Source of the DNA: a bacterium
GTDB taxonomy: Bacteria > Patescibacteriota > Dojkabacteria > JAKAPS01 > JAJZLI01
DNA: 54,342 bases
Reading direction: 5' to 3'
NCBI GenBank assembly: GCA_027459825.1
Contig: DAIDGT010000002.1
Span: forward strand, 18,288-72,629
The notes below the pieces were generated by a model, which made no database searches, was not told the DNA's origin, and saw only the letters and a program-made list of their open reading frames with translations. The position numbers were made by a program, and so were the translations under genes. Below, one piece after another: positions 27,196 through 35,799 of the stretch; the stretch's first letter is position 1; each line of letters opens with the position of its first letter.

Positions 27196-27234
27196 AATTG
27201 GCATTATAAAGCACTTTACAAAGGGAATAATCTT

Positions 27235-27243
27235 TGATAACAT
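27235..27243 (+). promoter_or_regulatory. Possible extended -10 for infC, giving a ~40-nt leader
   Basis: TGA-TAACAT. Transcription from about 27250 would leave a leader containing GGTAATAATTATTAACC (27264-27280, a near-palindrome) and an AAGG just before the proposed AUU start. This contrasts with the leaderless genes. The leader may be regulatory; no known L20- or IF3-type element was recognised. Confidence 0.3.
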
Positions 27244-27291
27244 TGCTAAATATTAATTTAGTAGGTAATAATTATTAACCAACAAGGTAAA

Positions 27292-27798
27292 ATTCATTTC
27301 AGATATAGATATAATGACTATATTAGTAGCCCTGAACTAAGAGTAATAGCTGAGGATGGAAAGTTTTTAGGTATACTAAAAAGGGCAGAAGCACTACAGT
27401 TAGCAAGGGAGAAAGAGCTCGATTTAATTGAGATTTCTCCAAATGCAAACCCTCCTGTAGCAAAAATAATGTCATACTCTAAATTTAAGTATGAACAGAG
27501 CAAAAAGGAGAGAGAGGCTAACCAAAAGTCAAAACATAAAGAAATGAAAGAGATGAGATTTAAGCCATTCATTGGGTTGGGTGACTTTACTCATAAGATA
27601 AACCAGGTAAGACAATTTTTAGAAGAACAACATGGGGTAAAAATTGTTATACGATCAATTGGTAGAAGTACAAGACAACAAGAACAAGAATTAATTGACA
27701 GAATTATTGCAGGTACTTCAGATGTAGGTGGGGTAGAATCAACTCCAAGAAAGGAAGGAAGAAGCACAATATTTCAAATAAGACCAACAAAGAAATGA
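27292..27798 (+). CDS. infC: Translation initiation factor IF-3, non-canonical AUU start
   Basis: About 168 residues, the usual IF-3 length. The N-domain is evident (YNDYISSPELRVIAEDGKFLGIL, LDLIEISPNANPPVAKIMSYSKFKYE) and so is the C-domain (MRFKPFIGLGDFTHKINQV, IGRSTRQQEQE). The frame is open from 27265 and holds no ATG, GTG or TTG before 27469, which is inside the conserved domain. A non-canonical start is therefore needed. I propose ATT at 27292, preceded by AAGG; ATT at 27271, 27274 or 27322 are alternatives. E. coli infC also uses AUU, for autoregulation. ATGA overlap with rpmI. Confidence 0.88.
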   Translation: MHFRYRYNDYISSPELRVIAEDGKFLGILKRAEALQLAREKELDLIEISPNANPPVAKIMSYSKFKYEQSKKEREANQKSKHKEMKEMRFKPFIGLGDFTHKINQVRQFLEEQHGVKIVIRSIGRSTRQQEQELIDRIIAGTSDVGGVESTPRKEGRSTIFQIRPTKK

Positions 27799-27980
27799 AA
27801 GTAAGAACTAAAAAAATTTTAAAAAAAAGATTTAAAATAACTGCAAAGGGGAAGATTGTACATCAAACTAAAGGGGTTAACCATTTACTATCTAAAAGAG
27901 ATAGTAGTAGGAAAAATAGAGACAGGAAAAGTAGAATATTAAATAAAACATTTGCATCAAAAATAGTAAAAGGATTATGA
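27795..27980 (+). CDS. rpmI: Ribosomal protein L35
   Basis: 61 residues, very basic. MKVRTKKILKKRFKITAKGKI is the L35 N-terminus, followed by a LLSKRDSSRKNRDRK stretch. Component of the large subunit. ATGA overlaps at both ends tie it translationally to infC and rplT, the conserved infC-rpmI-rplT order. Confidence 0.95.
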   Translation: MKVRTKKILKKRFKITAKGKIVHQTKGVNHLLSKRDSSRKNRDRKSRILNKTFASKIVKGL

Positions 27981-28318
27981 GAGTAAAGAAAGGTTTTGCA
28001 AAACATCAAAAACACAATAAAGTCCACAAACTTACTAAGGGGTACAGGATGACAAAGAGTAACCTGATAAAGGTTGCTAAGGAGGCTATACTTCATGCAG
28101 GACAATACAGTTATAATGGAAGAAAAAAGAAAAAGAATGACATGAAAACATTATGGATTATTAGAATTAATGCTGCACTACACGAAAAAAACATTTCATA
28201 TTCTAAATTTCAAAAATTACTCAAAGATAAAAATATACAACTCAACAGGAAAGTTTTATCACATTTTGCTTCAGAGCAAAAAGATGTATTTGATAAAATT
28301 GTTGATAGCGTAAAATAA
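27977..28318 (+). CDS. rplT: Ribosomal protein L20
   Basis: 113 residues. It is recognised by GYRMTKSNLIKVAKEAILHAGQYSYNGRKKKK and DMKTLWIIRINAAL, matching L20's rRNA-binding helices. The N-terminus is somewhat diverged (MRVKKGFAKHQKHNKVHKLTKG). It is needed for early 50S assembly; in other bacteria L20 represses its own operon. ATGA overlap with rpmI; pheS starts 1 nt after its stop. Confidence 0.95.
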   Translation: MRVKKGFAKHQKHNKVHKLTKGYRMTKSNLIKVAKEAILHAGQYSYNGRKKKKNDMKTLWIIRINAALHEKNISYSKFQKLLKDKNIQLNRKVLSHFASEQKDVFDKIVDSVK

Positions 28319-28319
28319 A

Positions 28320-29360
28320 ATGCAAAATCTTACAGATGAAATACTAAAAGCTACTAAAGAGGCTTTAGATGATATTAAAAACTGTGACAATATACAATCA
28401 TTAAGAAAAGTATCTTCAGAATATAAAGGAAAAGAAAGTAATCTGTATAAGATCCTCACAAAAATATCCCAATTACAAGGAGAAGAAAAGAAACTTATAG
28501 GGTCTAGAATAAATGAAAGTAAGGCAAAAATAGATAATGCACTATCTCAAAAAGAACAGGAGTTAAAAATATCAGAATATGAAAAAGAAGAATCAGAGTA
28601 CTTAGACATAACACTAATCAAAGAAGTTAGAACCTTGGGAAGTACTCACCCAGTAACCCAAATGATACAAAAAATTGTTGATATTTTTGGTCTATATGGA
28701 TTTTCCCATGTAACAGATAGAGAAATAGAAACAGACTGGTTCTGTTTCCAAGCTTTAAATATGGATATTGACCATCCTGCAAGAGAAATGCAGGATACAT
28801 TCTACATCGAGGAGAATCACATACTACCTAGAACACATACATCATCGGTACAAATACGTACAATGCTCAAATCAAAACCACCCATAAGAATAATATCTGC
28901 AGGAAGAGTGTATAGAAATGAAAATCAAGACGCCAGACATTCATTTATGTTCTATCAGTATGAAGGGTTGATAATCGATAATAATATCACCATAGCAGAT
29001 TTAAAAAGTATACTTACTCAGGCTTTAAGAAAAATATTTGAAAATGATAAAATAGAATTAAGGCTCAGACATTCATACTTTCCATATACAGAACCAAGCT
29101 TTGAGGTAGATGCTACATGTATGTTATGTGAAGGTAAAGGATGTAAGGTCTGCGATTTTAAAGGTTGGCTAGAACTTTTAGGTGCAGGAATGGTACATCC
29201 ACAAGTACTACGTAATGTAGGAATAAATCCGAAAGAATATCAAGGTTTTGCATTTGGAGGTGGCCCAGAAAGATTAATTATGATAAAAAATGAAATAAAT
29301 GATACAAGGTTGTTTTATGAAAATGATCTTAGATTTTTATCTCAACTAAAGAAATTATGA
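28320..29360 (+). CDS. pheS: Phenylalanyl-tRNA synthetase alpha subunit
   Basis: 346 residues. An N-terminal coiled coil (about residues 1-100) contacts the tRNA. The class II core has HPVTQMIQKIVDIF, HPAREMQDTFY (motif 2 region), RTHTSSVQIRTM, GRVYRNENQDARHSF, and the C-terminal CKVCDFKGWLELLGAGMVHP with GGGPERL. It forms an alpha2-beta2 enzyme with PheT, whose gene overlaps it by 4 nt. Confidence 0.97.
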   Translation: MQNLTDEILKATKEALDDIKNCDNIQSLRKVSSEYKGKESNLYKILTKISQLQGEEKKLIGSRINESKAKIDNALSQKEQELKISEYEKEESEYLDITLIKEVRTLGSTHPVTQMIQKIVDIFGLYGFSHVTDREIETDWFCFQALNMDIDHPAREMQDTFYIEENHILPRTHTSSVQIRTMLKSKPPIRIISAGRVYRNENQDARHSFMFYQYEGLIIDNNITIADLKSILTQALRKIFENDKIELRLRHSYFPYTEPSFEVDATCMLCEGKGCKVCDFKGWLELLGAGMVHPQVLRNVGINPKEYQGFAFGGGPERLIMIKNEINDTRLFYENDLRFLSQLKKL

Positions 29361-31735
29361 AGATATCCTTAAGCTGGATCTCAAAGTATACAAAGATTCC
29401 AAATACAATTAAAGAAAAATATGATCTCGCAGATAAATTCGCAAGACAGATTGCTGACATAGATGGGATTACTCACTACGGAGAACATACTAAAGATATA
29501 ATAGTTGGGAAAATAATTAGGATACAAAATCATGGTAATGCAGATAAACTAAAAATTACTCAGATAGATATTGGGGAAAAGGAGTACTTACAAATAGTTA
29601 CAGGGGCTCCAAATATATATGAAGGAATGTATGTTCCCGTAGCTAAAATAGGCATAACACTCCCAGGTGGACTTACTATAGAAAAAAGAGACTTAAGAGG
29701 AGTTCCTTCATATGGGATGCTCTGCTCAGAAAAAGAACTCATGATTTCTGATAACCACGAAGGCATCATGGATCTAGGAGATATCAAAGACATCAAAGCA
29801 GGAGAGAATTTAATCTCATATATAGAAGATTTAATCTTTGACATTGATAACAAAGTTATATCAAATAGAGGGGATCTGTTCTCACATGAAGGAATAGCAA
29901 GGGAGATTGCTACACTACAAAGAACAGAATATATAAAAAATAAGATACAGGATATAAAGAGCAATGAGAATAAAAAGATAAATATAGATATTAATGCAAA
30001 AAATTTTTGTTTTAGATATACGGCAATAATTGTAAAAAATGTAAAAATAAAAGAATCTCCTATGTATATTAGAAGAAATTTGGAAAAATTAGGTATTCAA
30101 AGCATTAATAATATAGTCGATATAACAAATTACATAATGCTCGATACGGGACAACCACTACATGCATTTGACCTTGATAAAATAGGTGGAGAAGATACAG
30201 AAATAATTGTAAGAAAAGCAAAAAATGAAGAGAGAATAAAAACATTAGACCAAAAAGAAAGAGTGCTATCAGAAGAAAATTATCTGATTGCAACTAAGAG
30301 TGCTCCTATTGCAATAGCAGGAATTATGGGTGGATATGACTCTAAAGTTGACGAAAACACAAAAAACATTCTTATAGAATCCGCAACATTTAGTCCTAAA
30401 CTTATACGTAAAAGTTCTAAAAGTATAAATCTCAGAACAGATGCATCCTTAAGATACGAGAAAAGAGTAGATCCAAATAAAACAATGAGAGCTCTTCTTG
30501 AAACAGTTAATCTGATTCAAAAAGAAGGGATCGGAGAAATTGCCTCACAGGTAATAGATATTACTAATATACAAGATATCGGGAAAAAGGAAATATTATC
30601 TTTTGATTTCAATAGAATCGAAAAGGTTATTGGAATAAAAATTGAAAAGAGAACAGTACAAGACATATTAGAAAGATTAAATTTTGAAGTGAAAATATCA
30701 AAAGATAATATTATTTCTGTAAAAGTGCCTACAGAAAGGGATGACATAAAAGAAGATGTAGATTTAATTGAAGATATAGGAAGAATATATGGATATGACA
30801 AAATTCCTCTAAAAAATCCTATTTATGAAATAAAACCAGGGAGAGAAGATATAGTATATAAAACAAAACAAGCCATAAAAACAATAATATCTGCGTGTGG
30901 TGGATATGAGATAAAAACATATTCATTCATTAATGAAGATTTACTCAAGAAATCTATGCTTGATGATGTATCAAAAATCAAAATTATAAACCCAAACTCT
31001 GAAGACTACACGATACTAAGAAGCTCATTAATTCCATCAATACTAAAAACAGTTTCCATAAATCAAAAAAATTCTGATTCTTTCATATTCTATGAGATTG
31101 CAAATGTATATAAGGAAAATAGAGGAGAAGAGTTACCTAAAGAGGAATATGAACTTATAATAAGTGCATATAATAAAAAATTGGAAACATTCTTTAGTCT
31201 AAAAAATATAATAGAAGCAATAAAAGAATATCTTCCATTAAAAGGAGACATAATTTATCAAAACTTTTTAAAGATACCTTACTTAAAAAACAAAAGTTCA
31301 AAAATATATTTAAATGATGAATACATTGGTGATATTGGAAATATCCATCCAGAGATAAGAGAAAATTTCAACATAAATGGTAACCTAACAATATCAGTCA
31401 TACAGATTAAGAATATAATAAAATACATAGACCCATTCCAAAAAATAAAACCTATTTCAAAGTATCCAGAGATAAAAATAGACTTAAATATCACTATTGA
31501 TAATAGTATTAGTGCAAAATCTATTATTGATATTATCTATGATGAAAATCTACGTAGTAAAAATATAGTAGATGTGTACAAAGGGAAACCACTAAAAGAC
31601 AATCAGACAGGACTAACAATCAGGCTTGTTTTTGAAAACTTTGAAGAAACATTTAAAATAGAAGACATACACAAAAAGATAGAAAAGATAAAAGAATATG
31701 TAACAAAGAAATTTTCTAATGTACTATTTAGATAG
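29357..31735 (+). CDS. pheT: Phenylalanyl-tRNA synthetase beta subunit
   Basis: 792 residues, full length. Domain order: N-terminal tRNA-binding OB fold (GKIIRIQNHGNADKLKITQIDIG, about residues 50-75), B3/B4 editing domain, with B5 region (DLIEDIGRIYGYDKIP, ~470), catalytic-like core, and the C-terminal ferredoxin-fold anticodon-binding domain (ISKYPEIKIDLNITID to the end). It edits Tyr-tRNA-Phe and binds tRNA. Coupled to pheS by ATGA. Confidence 0.97.
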   Translation: MKISLSWISKYTKIPNTIKEKYDLADKFARQIADIDGITHYGEHTKDIIVGKIIRIQNHGNADKLKITQIDIGEKEYLQIVTGAPNIYEGMYVPVAKIGITLPGGLTIEKRDLRGVPSYGMLCSEKELMISDNHEGIMDLGDIKDIKAGENLISYIEDLIFDIDNKVISNRGDLFSHEGIAREIATLQRTEYIKNKIQDIKSNENKKINIDINAKNFCFRYTAIIVKNVKIKESPMYIRRNLEKLGIQSINNIVDITNYIMLDTGQPLHAFDLDKIGGEDTEIIVRKAKNEERIKTLDQKERVLSEENYLIATKSAPIAIAGIMGGYDSKVDENTKNILIESATFSPKLIRKSSKSINLRTDASLRYEKRVDPNKTMRALLETVNLIQKEGIGEIASQVIDITNIQDIGKKEILSFDFNRIEKVIGIKIEKRTVQDILERLNFEVKISKDNIISVKVPTERDDIKEDVDLIEDIGRIYGYDKIPLKNPIYEIKPGREDIVYKTKQAIKTIISACGGYEIKTYSFINEDLLKKSMLDDVSKIKIINPNSEDYTILRSSLIPSILKTVSINQKNSDSFIFYEIANVYKENRGEELPKEEYELIISAYNKKLETFFSLKNIIEAIKEYLPLKGDIIYQNFLKIPYLKNKSSKIYLNDEYIGDIGNIHPEIRENFNINGNLTISVIQIKNIIKYIDPFQKIKPISKYPEIKIDLNITIDNSISAKSIIDIIYDENLRSKNIVDVYKGKPLKDNQTGLTIRLVFENFEETFKIEDIHKKIEKIKEYVTKKFSNVLFR

Positions 31736-31798
31736 TTTATAAACCTCTTTGTGTATAATTATTGATAAAATATAAGGTATTTCAGAATCTAAAATCAC

Positions 31799-34417
31799 TT
31801 ACCCAGAAGTAGCAGTTACAGTTATAGGAACTGTAGATGTCTGTGTAGATCCAGAAGAGTCTGTAGCAGTAATTTGAACAGTATAGCTACCAGGAGATGT
31901 AGGAACTGAAAAGTTAATATTGAATAGAGGGTTATTATTTATGGTATCAGTATCTTGTTGCAATCCATCTTTCACAATATTACCTGAACTATCAAGTAAA
32001 GAAATTACTATTGAAGATATATTATTTGAAGATGATGCTGATCCGGAAACATTAATACTACCCTGTGGAGCAACTACACTGTATGTCTGATCATTTGTAG
32101 GACTTGTAACAGAAATAGAAACTCCATAACCAGTGCAATATTGCGTAGGAGGATTATACTGAGGTCCAGCAGTTTTTTCCCAAGCATCAAGAGCTGGTTG
32201 GAAAATAGGAGAATACTCTTTTAACTGTATGTATGTTGCTTCATGATAATCACCTGCTGCAATCTGTGAGGCAGTAGCCAATTCTGAAGGATTTTGATTA
32301 CACACTTTATACTGTATATTCTCATTGTCTGGTTGAGGAAGTTGATCCTGAGCAAAATTACCTAAAGTTTTTTGACAAGGGGTTGTGGGAGATGCAAGCA
32401 TACCATCATTGGTGCATACATATGCAGTAACAACACCAGAGGGCCTGGTAAATGTTTCTTTAGGAAACATAGGTAGCACTTCTTCCATATATGCATTCCA
32501 GAAAGGAGCAAGATCTTCTCCCCAAGAGTTGTATGTTGTTGGAGCATTATTATCATTTCCTGCCCACATTCCAGTTGCAAGAGTAGGTGTGTATCCCATC
32601 AATACCAGATCTTTGTTCTCATTGGTTGTACCAGTCTTTGCGCCAATGCCGTTTGCATATCCTGCATAAATTGGAGAAGGAGAATAGTACAGCGTAGGAT
32701 ACTGATCCAGTATTGTATCCATAAGATAGGTATATCTACTATCAATAACTCTTGTACCTTTAGGATTATATTGATATACTACCTTTCCTTGAGGATTTAC
32801 AATTTTTAAAATTGCAGTAGTTGGATATTTAATTCCTCCATTAGCAATAATTCCATATGCTTCTGTATGTTGTAGTAAAGTAGTATCAGCTGAACCAATG
32901 GCAATAGAAAGATCATTTTGATAAGAAGAAAGTCCTGTATAACCAAATTTATGTAGTTCATCTATAAATTTAGAAACTCCAAGAGCATATAAGGTTTTTA
33001 CTGCAGGTACATTTCTTGAACCCCTAGTAGCAACAGTAATATCTTCTGGACCTTCAAATGTATTATTCCAATCTGTAGGAGCATAACCATTGATATTAAT
33101 TGGTAAATCAGGCATTAGTGTAGTAGGAGCAAACCCTAGATCCTGAAAGGCAGTCATATATAAAAAAGGTTTTATGGAAGATCCTGGCTGTCTTTGCGCA
33201 ATTGCAGCATTATAATCTCCATTCATTTGACCTCCATATAAAGAAACTCCATATTGGTAAGAACCAACCATAGAAAGAATTTCACCATTATTTGGATTAA
33301 CAGAAACTAATGCTGCATTATGGGCATTAAGTCCATGACTAATAAGATAGTTAACCGCATCGGTTACAGTATTTTCTGCATCCTGTTCAATTTGCCAATT
33401 TAGCGTTGTATATACTTTCCACCCACTATTATCAACAACATTTACACCATATTCCTGTTCTAATAAATTCTTTACATAATATACAAACCAAGGAGCCTTT
33501 ATATTATTAGATAGACTAGCTGTGTTATATTGCATACTAGCAACCTCTTTTTTTGCAAGAGCAACTTGGGATGCAGTAACACCTGTTTCACTACTATCAG
33601 CAAGCATCTGATCAAGAACATAATCGGCTCTAGGAACCATAGATTGAGGATCAGTACCAAATAAAGGGGAGTAATACGAAGGAGCTTGAACCATACCTGC
33701 AAGTATTGCTGATTGCGCAAGATCAAGTTGCTTTGGAGAAACTCCAAAGTATGTATGAGCAGCAACATCTATACCATATACATTACCACCAAAAGGAAGT
33801 TCATTTAAATATGTCTGCAATATTTCTTTTTTTGAATATTTTTGTGATACTTCTACAGTCAATATCAACTCTTCTATTTTTCTAGAAATAGTTCTCTGGT
33901 CAGTTAGAACCGACAATTTTACTAGCTCTTGAGTAATGGTACTACCTCCCTGAAGTGCCCCTTTATGTAATATATAATCGTAAATAAATGCACGAATAAT
34001 ACCTCTAATAGATATACCCAAAGGCTCATGATAAAAATTTTTGTCTTCTGCTGCAATGACAGCCCATTGCATATATTTGGACACATCACTAAGGTTTACA
34101 GAATCTCGATTCTGAGCACCATGAAAAGTACTCAGAAGAACCCCTGAGCTAGAATATATACTTAAGGATTGTTGATATTTTTGAGTAAAGGGAGTACCAG
34201 GAGCTGGCAAATTTTTAGAATATATAAAAACAAGTACAGTTAAACCTATTGCTCCGACAACAATGACAGATGCAAAAGCTAAAATAAATATTTTAAATAG
34301 CTTTCCAATAAGAGACTTGTTTTGTTTATTAGAATTTTTACCCCCAACCCTTCTTAGGGCAACAGAGCCTGAATGCTTACGTCTTCTGTGCATAAGGTTA
34401 AAAAACCAGTCTTTCAT
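31799..34417 (-). CDS. Class A penicillin-binding protein (PBP1A-type) with C-terminal Ig-like domain
   Basis: 872 residues. A basic cytoplasmic tail and one membrane anchor (about residues 37-62) precede a GT51 glycosyltransferase domain with the catalytic Glu in VIAAEDKNFYHEPLG and GGSTITQELVKLS. The transpeptidase domain follows: SxxK in RQPGSSIKPFLYM, SxN in TRGSRNVPAVKTL, and KTGTTNENKD. After it, the last ~105 residues form a Ser/Thr-rich repeat-like sandwich (SVTSPTNDQTYS, GSINVSGSA, SYTVQITATDSSG), like bacterial Ig domains. It polymerises and crosslinks peptidoglycan outside the membrane. Divergent from tyrS. Confidence 0.95.
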   Translation of the reverse strand: MKDWFFNLMHRRRKHSGSVALRRVGGKNSNKQNKSLIGKLFKIFILAFASVIVVGAIGLTVLVFIYSKNLPAPGTPFTQKYQQSLSIYSSSGVLLSTFHGAQNRDSVNLSDVSKYMQWAVIAAEDKNFYHEPLGISIRGIIRAFIYDYILHKGALQGGSTITQELVKLSVLTDQRTISRKIEELILTVEVSQKYSKKEILQTYLNELPFGGNVYGIDVAAHTYFGVSPKQLDLAQSAILAGMVQAPSYYSPLFGTDPQSMVPRADYVLDQMLADSSETGVTASQVALAKKEVASMQYNTASLSNNIKAPWFVYYVKNLLEQEYGVNVVDNSGWKVYTTLNWQIEQDAENTVTDAVNYLISHGLNAHNAALVSVNPNNGEILSMVGSYQYGVSLYGGQMNGDYNAAIAQRQPGSSIKPFLYMTAFQDLGFAPTTLMPDLPININGYAPTDWNNTFEGPEDITVATRGSRNVPAVKTLYALGVSKFIDELHKFGYTGLSSYQNDLSIAIGSADTTLLQHTEAYGIIANGGIKYPTTAILKIVNPQGKVVYQYNPKGTRVIDSRYTYLMDTILDQYPTLYYSPSPIYAGYANGIGAKTGTTNENKDLVLMGYTPTLATGMWAGNDNNAPTTYNSWGEDLAPFWNAYMEEVLPMFPKETFTRPSGVVTAYVCTNDGMLASPTTPCQKTLGNFAQDQLPQPDNENIQYKVCNQNPSELATASQIAAGDYHEATYIQLKEYSPIFQPALDAWEKTAGPQYNPPTQYCTGYGVSISVTSPTNDQTYSVVAPQGSINVSGSASSSNNISSIVISLLDSSGNIVKDGLQQDTDTINNNPLFNINFSVPTSPGSYTVQITATDSSGSTQTSTVPITVTATSG

Positions 34418-34430
34418 GTAAATACCTAGA

Positions 34431-34463
34431 ATTGTATCATATATATGATATCATATATACAAT
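34431..34463. promoter_or_regulatory. Symmetric divergent promoter region, PBP gene and tyrS
   Basis: A perfect 20-bp palindrome (34440-34459, centre GATATC) lies between mirrored -10-like TACAAT hexamers at 34436-34431 (minus, with upstream TG) and 34458-34463 (plus). The minus hexamer ends 13 nt before the PBP ATG; the plus one is 26 nt before tyrS. It may be an operator shared by both genes, or an AT-rich coincidence. Confidence 0.4.
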
Positions 34464-34489
34464 ACATTAAATTTTAATTAGTAAAAGAA

Positions 34490-35689
34490 ATGTTTGAAGA
34501 AGAATCTGCAGAAACACTCATTCTAGAAAGAGGAACATATAAAATAATAGTAAAAGAAGATTTAGAAGAGAAATTAAGGAGTTCAAAAAAATTAAGAATA
34601 AAATTTGGAATCGATCCAACGGGATCCAAGATACATCTAGGAAGAGCCTCAACTATACAAAAATTAAAAGATTTCCAAAACTTAGGGCATCAAATAGTTC
34701 TTATAGTGGGTGATTTTACAGCCAGAGTAGGGGACAATTCGGATAAAACTGATCAAAGGCCAGGATTAACTATAACCCAGATAGAAGACAACCTTAAGGA
34801 GTATAAGACACAGATAGGTAAAATATTAGACCTGAATAAAATTGAATTTAGGTACAATTCAGAATGGCTACAGAAGCTTTCATTCAATGACATTATTGAA
34901 ATTGCTAAACAGTTTACTGTAGCACAAATGATAGAAAGAGATAATTTTATTGATAGGTTTAAAAGTCAAAAACCCATAGGGTTGCATGAATTTTTATATC
35001 CACTTATGCAGGGATACGATTCTTTTGCAATTAAGGCAGATGTAGAGCTTGGTGGGTCAGATCAATTATTCAACTTGCTCGCAGGAAGGGATATTCAAAG
35101 GTATTTTAAAATGCAAGAGCAGAATATTGTGACAAAAAAATTACTTTCAGGTACAGATGGCAGAAAAATGTCGACATCATGGGGAAATGTAATTAACATA
35201 ACCGACACGCCACAAGATATATACGGAAAAGTTATGAGTATCAGAGATGAAGTTATAATAGAATATTTTTATCTTACAACAAGGATAAAAACAGAGATAA
35301 TCCAAGGTTTTGAAAAAGATCTTAAAAAAGGAAAGAATCCTATGGAAATAAAAAAAATATTAGCATGGGAAATTGTAAAAATGTACAGTAGTAAAAAAGA
35401 GGCAGATTATGCTCAAGAGTACTTTAAAGATACAGTACAAAACAAAAGTGTAAGGCAGGACAATATCCTAAATGTAAAAACAGATATTGATAGCATTAAT
35501 ATAGTAGAACTTATATCAAACATTACAGGACAAATACCCTCAAAAGCAGAAGCAAGAAGAATAATATCTTCTGGGGGTGTGTCAATAGACGGAAATAAGG
35601 TAAATAGTATTGATGATATAATCGATATAAAGAACGGAATGATTATAAAAGCAGGGAAAAGAAGTTTTGTAAAAATAATAAAAAAATGA
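34490..35689 (+). CDS. tyrS: Tyrosyl-tRNA synthetase
   Basis: 399 residues. Class Ic synthetase. HIGH-type motif KIHLGRAS in FGIDPTGSKIHLGRAS, tyrosine-site region GDFTARVGD, and a KMSKS variant KMSTS in GRKMSTSWGN. The C-terminal S4 RNA-binding domain is present (KAEARRIISSGGVSIDGNKV). An overlapping ATGA at its end starts a 35-codon membrane ORF. Confidence 0.97.
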   Translation: MFEEESAETLILERGTYKIIVKEDLEEKLRSSKKLRIKFGIDPTGSKIHLGRASTIQKLKDFQNLGHQIVLIVGDFTARVGDNSDKTDQRPGLTITQIEDNLKEYKTQIGKILDLNKIEFRYNSEWLQKLSFNDIIEIAKQFTVAQMIERDNFIDRFKSQKPIGLHEFLYPLMQGYDSFAIKADVELGGSDQLFNLLAGRDIQRYFKMQEQNIVTKKLLSGTDGRKMSTSWGNVINITDTPQDIYGKVMSIRDEVIIEYFYLTTRIKTEIIQGFEKDLKKGKNPMEIKKILAWEIVKMYSSKKEADYAQEYFKDTVQNKSVRQDNILNVKTDIDSINIVELISNITGQIPSKAEARRIISSGGVSIDGNKVNSIDDIIDIKNGMIIKAGKRSFVKIIKK

Positions 35690-35793
35690 GCAGAAGAAGA
35701 TTTTTTAGCAAACATGGAAATAAGATATTTTTCATAATAATGGGGTTGACCATATTAGCACTTCTATTATCAAGCTTACTGGCAATTCTATAA
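35686..35793 (+). CDS. 35-residue single-pass membrane microprotein
   Basis: MSRRRFFSKHGNKIFFIIMG is followed by one hydrophobic helix ending LLSSLLAIL. The basic N-terminus predicts an N-in orientation. The ATG overlaps the tyrS TGA as ATGA, the same coupling seen at ileS-rodA, infC-rpmI, rpmI-rplT and pheS-pheT. recG starts 6 nt after its stop. No family recognised with confidence. Arguments for reality are the tight coupling and the sensible topology; the argument against is its small size. Confidence 0.6.
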   Translation: MSRRRFFSKHGNKIFFIIMGLTILALLLSSLLAIL

Positions 35794-35799
35794 AATTTT

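Noticed and set aside
27310-27324. TATAAT followed after 6 nt by in-frame ATT, suggesting a leaderless infC starting at 27322
   Set aside because: Conserved IF-3 N-terminal residues (YND before YISSPELRV) are encoded upstream, so the start is more likely at 27292; kept only as an alternative.
27318-27572. Minus-strand open frame of 84 codons
   Set aside because: It lies opposite infC; the plus strand encodes conserved IF-3.
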